Assembly (NCBI RefSeq): GCF_034344865.1
Contig: NZ_CP133774.1
Coordinates: 2,604,001-2,668,000, forward strand
DNA: 64,000 nt
DNA from: Pseudomonas sp. 10S4
GTDB taxonomy: Bacteria; Pseudomonadota; Gammaproteobacteria; Pseudomonadales; Pseudomonadaceae
Direction: 5' to 3'
Of the stretch, positions 38,750 through 46,776 are shown piece by piece (the first letter of the stretch is position 1; each line of letters starts with the position of its first letter). Made by a program: the position numbers and the translations under genes. A model generated the notes under the pieces. That model searched no databases and had not been told where the DNA came from. It saw nothing but the letters and a program-made list of their open reading frames with translations.

Positions 38750-39183
38750 TGGTAAAACCTCACCAGCCCCGGCACCGAGACCTTCAAGGATCGGAAAGAT
38801 GTGCCGCCCATCCCAGAACCGAAAAAAACCTCGGTTCCGTCGGGCATGAACACCTGAGTCAAACTGCGAAGGTGTTCAAACACCACGTCCGGGGAGCTGG
38901 TGGACACCGCCAACCAACCCCAATCCTGAGACTCGGTTTCGGCGATCCACTGTAGAAAACCGGCGTTGGGTTTCAGTTCGGCGAGGTAGGGCATGACGGG
39001 CTGCCAATCGGCGTAAGGCGTACCGCTCCAGATGGGGGTCAGTTCTGGAGCCATGTCTTGCTGGTAGAAAGCTTTGAGCGCTTCGGCATCACTGGCCGCA
39101 CTAACGATCAGATAAAGCCGCTCACCCGACTGCAATGGCCGCTCAGCCAACCACGCCTGCGGAGTCAAAAGATCAGATCGCAC
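38731..39183 (-). CDS. DUF4123 T6SS effector adaptor (Tap/TEC)
   Basis: 150 residues from GTG 39183, reading VRSDLLTPQAWLAERP; other in-frame starts at 39189 and 39228 would overlap vgrG further. It shows the DUF4123 pattern: LYLIVSAASDAEALKAFY early, a central WSGTPYADWQPVMPYLAEL block, and GWLAVSTSSPDVVFEHLRSL. Adaptors of this family load a cognate effector (here Rhs) onto VgrG and are not secreted. It overlaps the vgrG 3' end by 11 bp. Confidence 0.88.
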   Translation of the reverse strand: MRSDLLTPQAWLAERPLQSGERLYLIVSAASDAEALKAFYQQDMAPELTPIWSGTPYADWQPVMPYLAELKPNAGFLQWIAETESQDWGWLAVSTSSPDVVFEHLRSLTQVFMPDGTEVFFGSGMGGTSFRSLKVSVPGLVRFYQCSTAT

Positions 39184-41215
39184 AAGCACCTGCCTTGCAT
39201 TTTTCACACTCTTCACAGAACGGCGCATTGCGTTTCAACGTATTGATTTGCGCCGGTGTCAGGACTTGACCGGCCGTGTCGGCGTCGGCCTGTTTCAGTA
39301 CGCCGGGCATCAACGGCGCCGCGCCAGTGCCATTCCCGGGACTGCCACCGGAGTTCATGTTGATCACCGGCCCGCTCAGCGTGACGCCGCTGCCGTCGAT
39401 CTTGATGAAGCTCCCGCCACCGATCAGGGTCAGTTCGCTGCCGGCTTCGAGCACCACTTTCATGCCGCTGCTCAGGTGAATTTCCTGACCCGCTTCAATG
39501 AATTGCCCGGTACCCACCTTGATGTGTTGGTTAACGCCCACGGTGAGGTGGTCGTTGGCGCGGGTTTCGACTTTGCGGTCGGCGTAGACGGTGTGGTGTT
39601 CTTCGGCTTTGAATTCGCTGTAGCTGTTTTGCTCGACGGTGTCGTGGCGTTCGTTGCCGACCCGAATCTTCTGGTCGTGCTCGACGTTTTCGTCCCAGTC
39701 GCGCTGGGCGTGCAGGAAGATTTGTTCCTGGCCTTTCTTGTCCTCGATGCGCAGTTCGTTGTAACCGCCGCCACCGGGGGAGCTCAGGGTTTTGAAGGTG
39801 CTGCGAGTTTTGTTCGCCGGCAGGTCGTAGGGGACGACGTTTTCCTTGTGGTACAGGCAGCCGCTGATCAGGGGTTGATCGGGGTCGCCTTCAAGGAAGC
39901 TGACCAGCACTTCCATGCCGATCCGCGGGATGGCGATGCCGCCGTAGTGGGCGCCGGCCCAGGCGGAGGAGACGCGCAGCCAGCAGCTGGTCTTGTCGTC
40001 GGCCTGGCCTTCGCGGTCCCAGTGGAACTGCACTTTGACGCGGCCGTACTGGTCGCAGTGGATTTCTTCACCTTTGGGTCCGGTAACCACGGCGCTCTGG
40101 CTGCCGAGGATTCGTGGTTTGGGGTGGTTCAGTGGTGGACGGTTCGGTACGTCCCACGGGGTCGCCTGGAAACGATTGCGATAGCCTTGATGGAAGTCGT
40201 CCTTCAGCGCCGTGGTGTTACTGGTGACCGACTCTTCCAGCACTTGCGGCTGTTTGCCTTCGTGGAGAATTTCGGTGAGCAGCCACAGGTCGTTCCATTT
40301 GGCTTTCGGGTGTTCGGTCAGGGCCAGGAAGTGCCCGCTGACCAGGATCGGCTGATCGCTTCGGCCTTCGGCCAACTGGAAGTCGCTGCGGTGACGTTCG
40401 AGGGCACGTTTGGCCAAGTGTTTGCCACGTTCGCGGTCGATGAAGCGACCGGGGTAGTCGTAGTCTTCGAGGTCGGGCAGGGCGTCGCCACGGTTTTCCG
40501 CTTCGAGGGTCAGGCGCGGTTTTTCGAAGTCGTAGTCGCGGCGGGTGGTGCGGCTGGTGCGGGTTTCCAGGCGCAGGTCGAAGCGCTTGATCACCGGGTT
40601 AGTCGCGACCATGCCGGAGTCTTGCTGATAGGCCACTGGCGCGAGTTTCGGGAACACCGTCTGGTCATCGCCGAACACCAGTTTGTGGGCCGTGGCGCTG
40701 TGCTGGAAGTGGTAGTGAATACCTTCTTCCTCGCACAGGCGCTGGATAAATTGCAGGTCCGATTCATCGTATTGAACGCAGTAGATGCGCTCGGGATAAA
40801 TCGCCCCGACTTTGAATTCGTAGGCGTTGCTTTGAATGCCGTGCTCTTCGAGGACCATGCCGACGATTTTAGGGACGGTGAGGTTCTGGAAGATCCGTTG
40901 GTTGATGCGGTGCGCCAGGTAGGACAGTTGCGGGCGCAGGGTCACCGAGTAGCGGGTCAGGCGTTTGCCGGAATCGCCCTGGGCGGCACGATAGATCTGG
41001 CCGTGAATGCCGCTGCCGTCAGGCGAGAGCTGCAAAAAGGCCGGTTTGTGCAGGAGCGTTTCGAGGTCCAGGGACGGCTGTTCACTGACCAGATCCACCT
41101 CAAACACAAAAGGCTGGCTGATGGCTTCCCGACCTTGCAGGGCAAGAACCTGGAGATCGTTATCCAGACCTTCGATAGTCAGGGCAAAGTGAGTCTGATT
41201 GGCCGGCGCGAACAT
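39173..41215 (-). CDS. vgrG: T6SS spike protein VgrG with cysteine-rich tail
   Basis: 680 residues from ATG (MFAPANQTHFALTIEG); an in-frame TTG 12 codons upstream is less likely. Domains in order: gp27-like N-terminal part (QRLCEEEGIHYHFQH), gp5-like OB fold (DQYGRVKVQFHWDREG, then AGAHYGGIAIPRIGMEVLV), and the beta-helix spike (HTVYADRKVETRANDHLTVG). The C-terminus ends FCEECEKCKAGACAI, a Cys-rich tail that may bind metal or the adaptor. The gene is intact. It trims the T6SS tube and carries the Rhs cargo. Confidence 0.95.
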   Translation of the reverse strand: MFAPANQTHFALTIEGLDNDLQVLALQGREAISQPFVFEVDLVSEQPSLDLETLLHKPAFLQLSPDGSGIHGQIYRAAQGDSGKRLTRYSVTLRPQLSYLAHRINQRIFQNLTVPKIVGMVLEEHGIQSNAYEFKVGAIYPERIYCVQYDESDLQFIQRLCEEEGIHYHFQHSATAHKLVFGDDQTVFPKLAPVAYQQDSGMVATNPVIKRFDLRLETRTSRTTRRDYDFEKPRLTLEAENRGDALPDLEDYDYPGRFIDRERGKHLAKRALERHRSDFQLAEGRSDQPILVSGHFLALTEHPKAKWNDLWLLTEILHEGKQPQVLEESVTSNTTALKDDFHQGYRNRFQATPWDVPNRPPLNHPKPRILGSQSAVVTGPKGEEIHCDQYGRVKVQFHWDREGQADDKTSCWLRVSSAWAGAHYGGIAIPRIGMEVLVSFLEGDPDQPLISGCLYHKENVVPYDLPANKTRSTFKTLSSPGGGGYNELRIEDKKGQEQIFLHAQRDWDENVEHDQKIRVGNERHDTVEQNSYSEFKAEEHHTVYADRKVETRANDHLTVGVNQHIKVGTGQFIEAGQEIHLSSGMKVVLEAGSELTLIGGGSFIKIDGSGVTLSGPVINMNSGGSPGNGTGAAPLMPGVLKQADADTAGQVLTPAQINTLKRNAPFCEECEKCKAGACAI

Positions 41216-41346
41216 CCCTTGTTCCTCGTGCAGTGCTGCGGCGTAAACCAATACCCGATCAAAGGATCAGCAGACGCAAAATTCTGGAAAGGCGTAAACA
41301 ACATCGACCAGCAGAGCTGGCCGATGCGTGAAGCGGTCAGCCGCGA

Positions 41347-41862
41347 TTAAGCGACTGGCTGACGCCAGTCATCGGAACCCGAAGTACCGGATACTTCGTG
41401 TGTCCAGGTGATTTTGCGGTAGGTGAACTGCACTTCTTCCAGGTGGGTGAAGTGGGAGTTCGACGGGTCCTGGCAGTTGTGCATTTTGTTGTTGATGGCG
41501 ACGATGATCGCGTCTTCCAGTTTGGTGGTGTAGTAGTGCTCTTGGGTACCCTGAGCAGAAGTACGGAACCACTGGATAACGATTTCGCTCATGCGCTCGC
41601 CGGAAGTCAGAGCAGCTTGCAGCAGTGGCGAAGACTTGTCGTAGACCTTGGTGATCACGACTGGTTTGTGTACGCGCTGACCGGTCGGTTGGCCGGACTG
41701 CGGGTCACGCGGGATGATTACGTCGTGGTTGAAAGCCTGAACCATGACCTGGTCTTCGTGACCTTCCTGGTAGGTGTTGCCAACCGAGTCGGCGGTGAAC
41801 GCGCCGGCAGTGATCAGACCTTGTTTTTCGCCAGTGACGGACATGTACGCTGGTGTAGCCAT
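41347..41862 (-). CDS. hcp: T6SS tube protein Hcp
   Basis: 171 residues, Hcp1-type (MATPAYMSVTGEKQGLITAG, VMVQAFNHDVIIPRD, FTYRKITWTHEVSGTSGSDDW). AAGGAG lies 7 bp before the ATG. It is the first gene of the leftward hcp-vgrG-adaptor-rhs-immunity series, 131 bp before vgrG, and no sheath, membrane-complex or ClpV gene is present. This is an orphan delivery set dependent on a core T6SS elsewhere. A striking palindrome array lies upstream (42034-42260). Confidence 0.95.
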   Translation of the reverse strand: MATPAYMSVTGEKQGLITAGAFTADSVGNTYQEGHEDQVMVQAFNHDVIIPRDPQSGQPTGQRVHKPVVITKVYDKSSPLLQAALTSGERMSEIVIQWFRTSAQGTQEHYYTTKLEDAIIVAINNKMHNCQDPSNSHFTHLEEVQFTYRKITWTHEVSGTSGSDDWRQPVA

Positions 41863-42032
41863 GGATGTGCTCCTTGCTAAATAAATGAGGGTGCCCGGGA
41901 GGCGAAATCGCCCGGTGGGTGCCTAACACTTATCAAGGTCCGTGCCAGAAAAGTTGAGGGCCAGGTAAACCGGGGGGATGGCCGAGGTTTTTCAATCGCT
42001 TGAGTAATTTTCAAGGGACAACACCCCACAAA

Positions 42033-42074
42033 GTGCGCAAGAAGTTGCGCAGTACTGCGCAACTTCTTGCGCAC
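42033..42074. repeat. 42-bp perfect palindrome made of two TGCGCAA dyads
   Basis: The arms 42033-42053 and 42054-42074 are exact reverse complements. Each holds one 18-bp dyad: TGCGCAAGAAGTTGCGCA at 42034 and TGCGCAACTTCTTGCGCA at 42056. It is located 171 bp upstream of hcp. Confidence 0.92.
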
Positions 42075-42110
42075 TCGTCTGTACAGAACGAATAACGAGG
42101 CTCGCAGAGA

Positions 42111-42132
42111 TGTATCCACAGCGTTATCCACA
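42111..42132 (+). promoter_or_regulatory. Two DnaA-box-like sequences
   Basis: TGTATCCACA (42111-42120) and TTATCCACA (42124-42132). The second is an exact DnaA box. They sit in the middle of the TGCGCAA array. A functional role is unproven. Confidence 0.45.
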
Positions 42133-42138
42133 TTTGAG

Positions 42139-42156
42139 TGCGCAACTTCTTGCGCA
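42139..42156 (+). repeat. TGCGCAA dyad, third copy
   Basis: TGCGCAACTTCTTGCGCA, identical to the copy at 42056-42073, 83 bp further from hcp. Confidence 0.9.
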
Positions 42157-42242
42157 TCAAGGCCATACGCCATCATTCAGATGGCTGGAGCCGATCTGCT
42201 CGACGAATTGAGCGAAGTCGATAGCTGTTTTTACCGAGTAAG

Positions 42243-42260
42243 TGCGCAACTCTTTGCGCA
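42243..42260 (+). repeat. TGCGCAA dyad, fourth copy
   Basis: TGCGCAACTCTTTGCGCA, the same outer arms with a changed centre, 104 bp from the third copy. Confidence 0.88.
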
Positions 42261-42379
42261 CAATGGCATTGCGATACCAAGTGTGTCTCCGAAAAAGCGC
42301 CAGTAGTTGTAAACAACTGGTCGCTGATATTCGTTTATGGCTGGAAATTTAACCATGCCCTAAAAAGAAGGGGCTGACC

Positions 42380-42437
42380 GACCGCTTTTGGCCGATTACT
42401 GCCTCTCGCCAAGGGCAGTAATCGGCCAGAAGCGGTC
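42380..42437. repeat. Island hairpin repeat, copy 4 (best conserved)
   Basis: The arms 42380-42403 and 42414-42437 (GACCGCTT, TGGCCGATTACTGCC and complement) pair over 24 bp with about one mismatch, around a 10-bp loop. This is the reference copy for the family. It lies 30 bp after the stop of the PD-(D/E)XK-like gene. Confidence 0.93.
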
Positions 42438-42466
42438 ACTGAGCGCATACAGGAGCGGGGGGCTAT

Positions 42467-43717
42467 TTACTCCCTAGGCTGAAAAGGTGCCTCCTCAAGA
42501 GAGCCAGCCCCTGAGGTCGCCACATAAAGAACTGATATGCCCCGATGGCCCGGAGGTCCAGTCCATTCAGGTGTTTCTAAGTAATAGGGCGGCCCATAAT
42601 CCGGCCATAGCCTTAAATCCAAATGACCATAATTTTTGGTTGCCGCTCTCATCAACTCACGCGCCCGAAAACGTTGCTCACGAGCCCGTTCATCTTCACC
42701 TGCCTCACTCCATCCACCGATCTCCCGGAGCCAGCGAGGCATTGGCGGGGATGACTCCCAACTGAAGGCATTGTGTACACCAACATCTGCCAAGGCGTAA
42801 CACAACGCAGTCAGATCACGTCGTCGCGGATAATACGAATCTAGCCGATCCACTGGGTAATGACGCCAACCGACAGCAGCAGCCAGGCACTCTTTGACGA
42901 AACTAGACCAATGATCACCATCATTGCCGTCTACGTCCCATCGTCGCCCCCAGCGACCAATCAAAAAACCTGCGAACGCCTCCGCGAGTGATGTGGTACC
43001 AGTCACACGGGCGGGTTGATTGCCTGAAGGCGGGATCGCCGCTCCAACGGCCCAAGCGCTTTCATCAGGAAAGCAGAAAAAATTGTCGCGGGTACTCGAA
43101 ACCAGCCCGTACTCCCCACTCGTAGAGCAGTGTCCTGGGCCCTTGCTAAAGTCCCAGTACTCCGAGCCATCGGGAGGCGAACCGATCTCGCCGTGGGGGA
43201 ACTTGAATTTCGTAGACCAATCCGAGTACAAATTAAACTGAGTCGCTTCCTTTTTTCGCATTGGCCCAGTGACTGGGCGCTTACCGCTTTTCGCCTGAAG
43301 CAGAACAGCCCGCCCTTCGGGGAAATCAGCTCCAACCTTGAAATGGTGCCGAACAAGTAGGAGATCCCCTAGCTCGATTTGCTCCTTTGAATTGGCAAAT
43401 TCAATCTTCGGCTTCTGGTGGATGAAGATGCCGGAAACCAGCGGTTCGGTCGAACATAGACCTTTCGGACTTAGGTGTCGTAAGAGACTCGAACGGAGTG
43501 CCCCACTGTTCACGGCGTTTTCTAAAAGCGTCGAGACAAAAGCTGGCTCACCGGGCGAGCGCCATCTTTTTACAGTTTGAGGGCCGTAGACCAACGCGCT
43601 TTGCCGAACGATATCGAAGATTTCCCACGTTTTGGTGTGAGAGTCATTAATAATATCTCGGAGCTCGCGAGCAAGTGCGGTTTTCAAGTTTTTTGATCCT
43701 TCAATGCCAACAGGCAT
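42467..43717 (-). CDS. PD-(D/E)XK nuclease-like protein of unknown role
   Basis: 416 residues. Residues 110-150 read IELGDLLLVRHHF, then AVLLQAKSGKRP, a good fit to the E-x-GD ... Q-A-K core of restriction-endonuclease-like folds, followed by TQFNLYSDWSTKF, a motif often seen after that core. The C-terminal half has a DVDGNDGDHWSSFVKE stretch and no recognised domain. AGG directly abuts the ATG; a TTG at 43684 with GAAGGA upstream is an alternative start. It sits between hairpin repeats and follows an unknown 352-residue gene on the same strand. A defence or genome-maintenance role is inference. Confidence 0.7.
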   Translation of the reverse strand: MPVGIEGSKNLKTALARELRDIINDSHTKTWEIFDIVRQSALVYGPQTVKRWRSPGEPAFVSTLLENAVNSGALRSSLLRHLSPKGLCSTEPLVSGIFIHQKPKIEFANSKEQIELGDLLLVRHHFKVGADFPEGRAVLLQAKSGKRPVTGPMRKKEATQFNLYSDWSTKFKFPHGEIGSPPDGSEYWDFSKGPGHCSTSGEYGLVSSTRDNFFCFPDESAWAVGAAIPPSGNQPARVTGTTSLAEAFAGFLIGRWGRRWDVDGNDGDHWSSFVKECLAAAVGWRHYPVDRLDSYYPRRRDLTALCYALADVGVHNAFSWESSPPMPRWLREIGGWSEAGEDERAREQRFRARELMRAATKNYGHLDLRLWPDYGPPYYLETPEWTGPPGHRGISVLYVATSGAGSLEEAPFQPRE

Positions 43718-43811
43718 CCTAATTTAAATGGAGTTCGACGAGGCAGGTATGGGCTTGAACACTCAAATAATCAGAGTAAATGAATTGCCCCTTGTTTCGA
43801 AGACGCATTAA

Positions 43812-43870
43812 CTGACCGCATTGGGTCGAAAACGGCCACTCACGAATGACTGTTTTTGGCCAATAGTGAC
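43812..43870. repeat. Island hairpin repeat, copy 5
   Basis: TGACCGCATTGGGTCGAAAACGG-type left arm with a diverged right arm ending TTTTTGGCCAATAGTGAC. Members differ in the stem but keep the outer GACCGC / AATAGTGAC ends. It is positioned between two leftward genes. Confidence 0.75.
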
Positions 43871-43924
43871 TTTGTCGTAATTTATTAATGGTTATCCTAG
43901 CCGCATCGTCTTCCCTACTATTTA

Positions 43925-44983
43925 TTATTCGTACTTCAATTCACCGAATAGACTGTACATTAAGTCCCCTTTCAGAACTTCAAATGGAAGTGCGACGTAG
44001 TCATTCCGTTGACGCGGTAGAGCTTTACCATCATGAGGTGCATTTTTGGTGTGTCCCTGCACTCGCTCGCCGTTCTCTTTGATGTAAGGCAGCACAACGA
44101 TTCGGCCATGGTTCTTGGATAGAATCGTACCTTCATACCAGATCGCTTCTCCAGTCTCCGACTTACCAGAAGCACCTACTTGCTTCACTACCCACTGCGG
44201 AACATTGCCATTTTCGTACCAAAACACAAAGCTACCCACGATCAAAACCTGCTGCCCTCGATGCAATGCATCTGCGAGCAATAGTTTCACGCTGGCAAGA
44301 TGTAGTAGCTTGTTTGCGCGAGGAAGAAGCGCATCGCGAATTGCGGCTTTGGTTTGGCCCCAGTGGTCAGTACCACTCATCCCAAACCCTCGCGCGATTT
44401 TCTCGCGGTAAGCGTATAGGCCCACCCTTTGGCTATTAGCTCCGATGTTGCGCCAAGTGAAGTTCCCTTCACGTTCAAGAAGCGCGCCATACCGCGCCAA
44501 GAAAACTAGCTGCACATAGGGGTATTGCAGTAGGCGTCTATGGAGCTCTGCTCGTAGGACGTCGTTACCATTCAGGACAGTCAGGTCTTCCAGTCGAGGT
44601 CGAGGGTCCGCTCCATGACGCTTGATAGCCTCCATCAACATGAGCCTTTCCTCGCTCATCAACCGTTCTTCAGCAGTCAGCGCTTTTTGCACTTTCAAAC
44701 GTATCGACTCGGACTGTTCAAACGGTAAGGCAAGATTGTTTACAGCATTTTTAAGCAGGAGATTTGTGGATTTGGCCGCCGTTACAGCGGCATCGTAATC
44801 TTGATAGGTAATCGGGCCATAGCCGCCATGGGCGACATCGTCGCGACGAAGATACCAATCAACATTTCCGTCCGGCTTCAGCTGTAACTCAAACATATGC
44901 CATACGGCATCATCTTTGACCCATTGCTGTGGCCAGCAACCCAAAACGGGTAGGCGGTCGCGGTGTCGCCTCAATGATTTCAT
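43925..44983 (-). CDS. Unknown 352-residue protein
   Basis: Starts MKSLRRHRDRLPVLGCWPQQ with GGAGG 8 bp upstream, so translation is well supported. It has a helical central part with two near-repeats (EERLMSEERLMLMEAI) and a C-terminal beta-rich part (QQVLIVGSFVFWYENGN, AIWYEGTILSKNHGRIVVLPY). No catalytic motif or membrane helix was recognised. It is on the same strand as the PD-(D/E)XK-like gene 207 bp downstream, with a hairpin repeat between, and may be its partner. Confidence 0.72.
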   Translation of the reverse strand: MKSLRRHRDRLPVLGCWPQQWVKDDAVWHMFELQLKPDGNVDWYLRRDDVAHGGYGPITYQDYDAAVTAAKSTNLLLKNAVNNLALPFEQSESIRLKVQKALTAEERLMSEERLMLMEAIKRHGADPRPRLEDLTVLNGNDVLRAELHRRLLQYPYVQLVFLARYGALLEREGNFTWRNIGANSQRVGLYAYREKIARGFGMSGTDHWGQTKAAIRDALLPRANKLLHLASVKLLLADALHRGQQVLIVGSFVFWYENGNVPQWVVKQVGASGKSETGEAIWYEGTILSKNHGRIVVLPYIKENGERVQGHTKNAPHDGKALPRQRNDYVALPFEVLKGDLMYSLFGELKYE

Positions 44984-45130
44984 TACAAGTACCTCCGTTT
45001 ACCTGGACGCTTGATCATACGCAGGAGCGTTCCTACCAAGCCATCAGTTCTGCTCGCTCTTACCTGTAGGCATGGTTGTAAGCTGCCTTCGTCTTGTTGT
45101 CTGAGTCAGGGCAACTGTTATAGTGCAGAT

Positions 45131-45174
45131 GACCGCCTTCTGGCCGATAACTGCCCTTCACAAGGGGCAGTTAT
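45131..45174. repeat. Island hairpin repeat, copy 6 (right part cut)
   Basis: GACCGCCTTCTGGCCGATAACTG and the partial complement GGGGCAGTTATGTGTCG. The outer right arm is missing. Confidence 0.75.
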
Positions 45175-45343
45175 GTGTCGCTTGCTTCTATCAGAAAGAA
45201 ATCATTCCGGTGTCATGAGCACCGCAAGCGTCATCGAGATGAACGCCTCATTTTTGCTGATCGTTTCCAGAGCTCCACGGACGCTGCCTCCAACCTCGCC
45301 AGATTCACGCTGCTCAATCCAAGGCGTAATGACAGCACCCGTC

Positions 45344-45388
45344 CTCCTAAGGGGAAGGCTGGCAGTTCGAACCTGCCCTGGGACACCA
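45344..45388 (+). other. 3' fragment of a tRNA-Arg(CCT) gene (att-site relic)
   Basis: It starts in the anticodon loop CTCCTAA. The T arm GGCAGttcgaacCTGCC pairs perfectly, and the end CTGGGACaCCA forms the acceptor 3' strand with encoded CCA. No matching GTCCCAG 5' acceptor strand or D arm lies upstream, so it is not a complete gene. A break in the anticodon loop is the usual crossover point for tRNA-targeting integrases, so this marks the end of an older integrated element. Confidence 0.78.
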
Positions 45389-45475
45389 TATAATTCAAGG
45401 CCTCCAGCGATTTTAGCTCTCAACATCAAAACCTCATGGGTGCAAGGTGGGTGCATATGAAAGTCGATTGCCGTT

Positions 45476-45511
45476 AAAAACCCACTGAGAATTTTCGAAG
45501 TGGGTTTTTTT
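45476..45511 (+). terminator. Terminator downstream of the tRNA fragment
   Basis: AAAAACCCACT ... AGTGGGTTTTTTT: a 6-bp stem plus A/T flanks and a T7 tail, 88 bp after the tRNA fragment. It is probably the original end of the tRNA transcript. Confidence 0.8.
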
Positions 45512-45560
45512 ATGGGCTCGGGTCTATCCTCTCGATACAAAACTGATCGAGGCAATAAGC

Positions 45561-46052
45561 ATGGAGGCGGTTACTGTTGATACCAACGTTCTACCGGTTC
45601 TCGACTTGGCTCCAATCGCCGCTAGTGCTGGCTATAAGCTGGAAGTCGTATCAGTCACCAACAGAGAATTAGCCAATACGGATTTGGCAGCCGGCGCCGC
45701 CACCTTAGGCGAGACACCCGAGACTCTAGTTTTAAACGAAAGCTATTTCGGCATGGCTGTTTTAGGGGATCTGAGTCAGTTCTTTGATTTTGAGAAAATT
45801 CTGGCCATTCTCTCGAGCAATGGCTTCCCTAGGAATCGTGAAACGCTTACGGCCCGACAGCGCAACCAGCTCCGAGACGCGATGATCCTGCAGTCTCACA
45901 TCCGATCAGGCAAAAAAATATTTGTCAGTAACGATAGTCGCGGCTTCGTGAAGAACGGTCGACGGGAGGTTTTCGAGAGTCTTTTTGGGATCAGAATATT
46001 TACTAGACCCGAGTTCATAGAGCATTGCGAGGCGGTAGCGCGCTCTGTGTAA
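45561..46052 (+). CDS. PIN-domain-like protein
   Basis: 163 residues. VTVDTNVLPVLDL at the start, RDAMILQSHIRSG in the middle and FVSNDSRGFV near residue 130 supply the acidic residues of a PIN ribonuclease site (DTN ... D ... ND). GAGG lies 8 bp before the ATG. No antitoxin gene is adjacent, so it is not a standard VapBC pair. Its 3' end overlaps the convergent serine-recombinase gene by 38 bp. Confidence 0.72.
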   Translation: MEAVTVDTNVLPVLDLAPIAASAGYKLEVVSVTNRELANTDLAAGAATLGETPETLVLNESYFGMAVLGDLSQFFDFEKILAILSSNGFPRNRETLTARQRNQLRDAMILQSHIRSGKKIFVSNDSRGFVKNGRREVFESLFGIRIFTRPEFIEHCEAVARSV

Positions 46053-46662
46053 CGGGGGTATCCCTGATGCGAAGCACGGTTGTGGTGGAGCACTGGGCGT
46101 GTCGAGCTGTTGCTCGGATGCCTAACCCTGCGCTTAGCAGCTCCTTAACTCTCCGATGTAGGTCCTCGTCTACTGGCCGCCCCTGGTACTTGCCAGCGGC
46201 TTTGGCCTTCTCGATACCCTGGGCCTGGCGCTCGCGCCGTTGCTCGTAATCCTTGCGAGCAATAGCGGCCATCATTTCCACCAGCATCGAATTGATCGCT
46301 TCCAGCATCCGCCCTGTGAACTCGTCACCCTTGGTGTCCTGCATCCCCTGGTGGGTCGTTGGCAAGTCGAGCGCGACGATGCGCAACCCCTTGGAATCAA
46401 TCGCAGCCTTGAGTTTCTGCCAGTCCTCCACAGGAAGGCGCGAGAGGCGATCTATCGACTCCAACAAAAACACATCACCCTTACGAGCATCCTTGATTAG
46501 GCGCAGCAGCTCAGGCCGGTCTGCGGTCGCACCGCTGGCATTCTCCAGGTACACACTGGCAATGACCTTGTTGTGATCGCTGGCGAACTGCTCGAGCGAT
46601 TTCCGGGCGCGGGCTGCGTCCTGCTCTTCGGTCGATGCTCGGAGGTATGCACGGATGAACAT
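46015..46662 (-). CDS. Serine recombinase (resolvase/invertase family)
   Basis: 215 residues. The catalytic domain starts MFIRAYLRASTEEQD with Ser in LRAST. It carries DVFLLESIDRLSRLPVEDW and the helix E region ending RKDYEQRRERQAQGIEKAKA, and then a C-terminal HTH (GIRATARHAQCSTTTVLRI). Small resolvases act on res/hix dimer sites. No such site or transposon end was found beside it. It is likely a remnant of a separate element carried in the island. Confidence 0.9.
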   Translation of the reverse strand: MFIRAYLRASTEEQDAARARKSLEQFASDHNKVIASVYLENASGATADRPELLRLIKDARKGDVFLLESIDRLSRLPVEDWQKLKAAIDSKGLRIVALDLPTTHQGMQDTKGDEFTGRMLEAINSMLVEMMAAIARKDYEQRRERQAQGIEKAKAAGKYQGRPVDEDLHRRVKELLSAGLGIRATARHAQCSTTTVLRIRDTPVTQSALPPRNAL

Positions 46663-46776
46663 GATGGGTGCCTGTATCAGTTAGGGTGTTCTCCTAATAC
46701 TGTTTCACTTTGGGTGTTACTTATCAAGCGAAAAGGATGAAAAAGGCGAAATCTGCCCGTATCTGTATAGGCATAC

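Noticed and set aside
39248..41350. Rightward 700-codon open frame opposite vgrG
   Set aside because: It is the antisense shadow of a well-supported vgrG in high-GC DNA.
42111..42132. A functional replication origin upstream of hcp
   Set aside because: DnaA-box-like sites and repeats are present, but there is no rep gene or AT-rich unwinding region, so only the sites are reported.
45344..45388. A complete tRNA gene
   Set aside because: No 5' acceptor strand complementary to CTGGGAC and no D arm upstream.
45202..45555. Leftward 117-codon open frame over the tRNA fragment
   Set aside because: It is the antisense reading of tRNA and terminator sequence, a common false gene.
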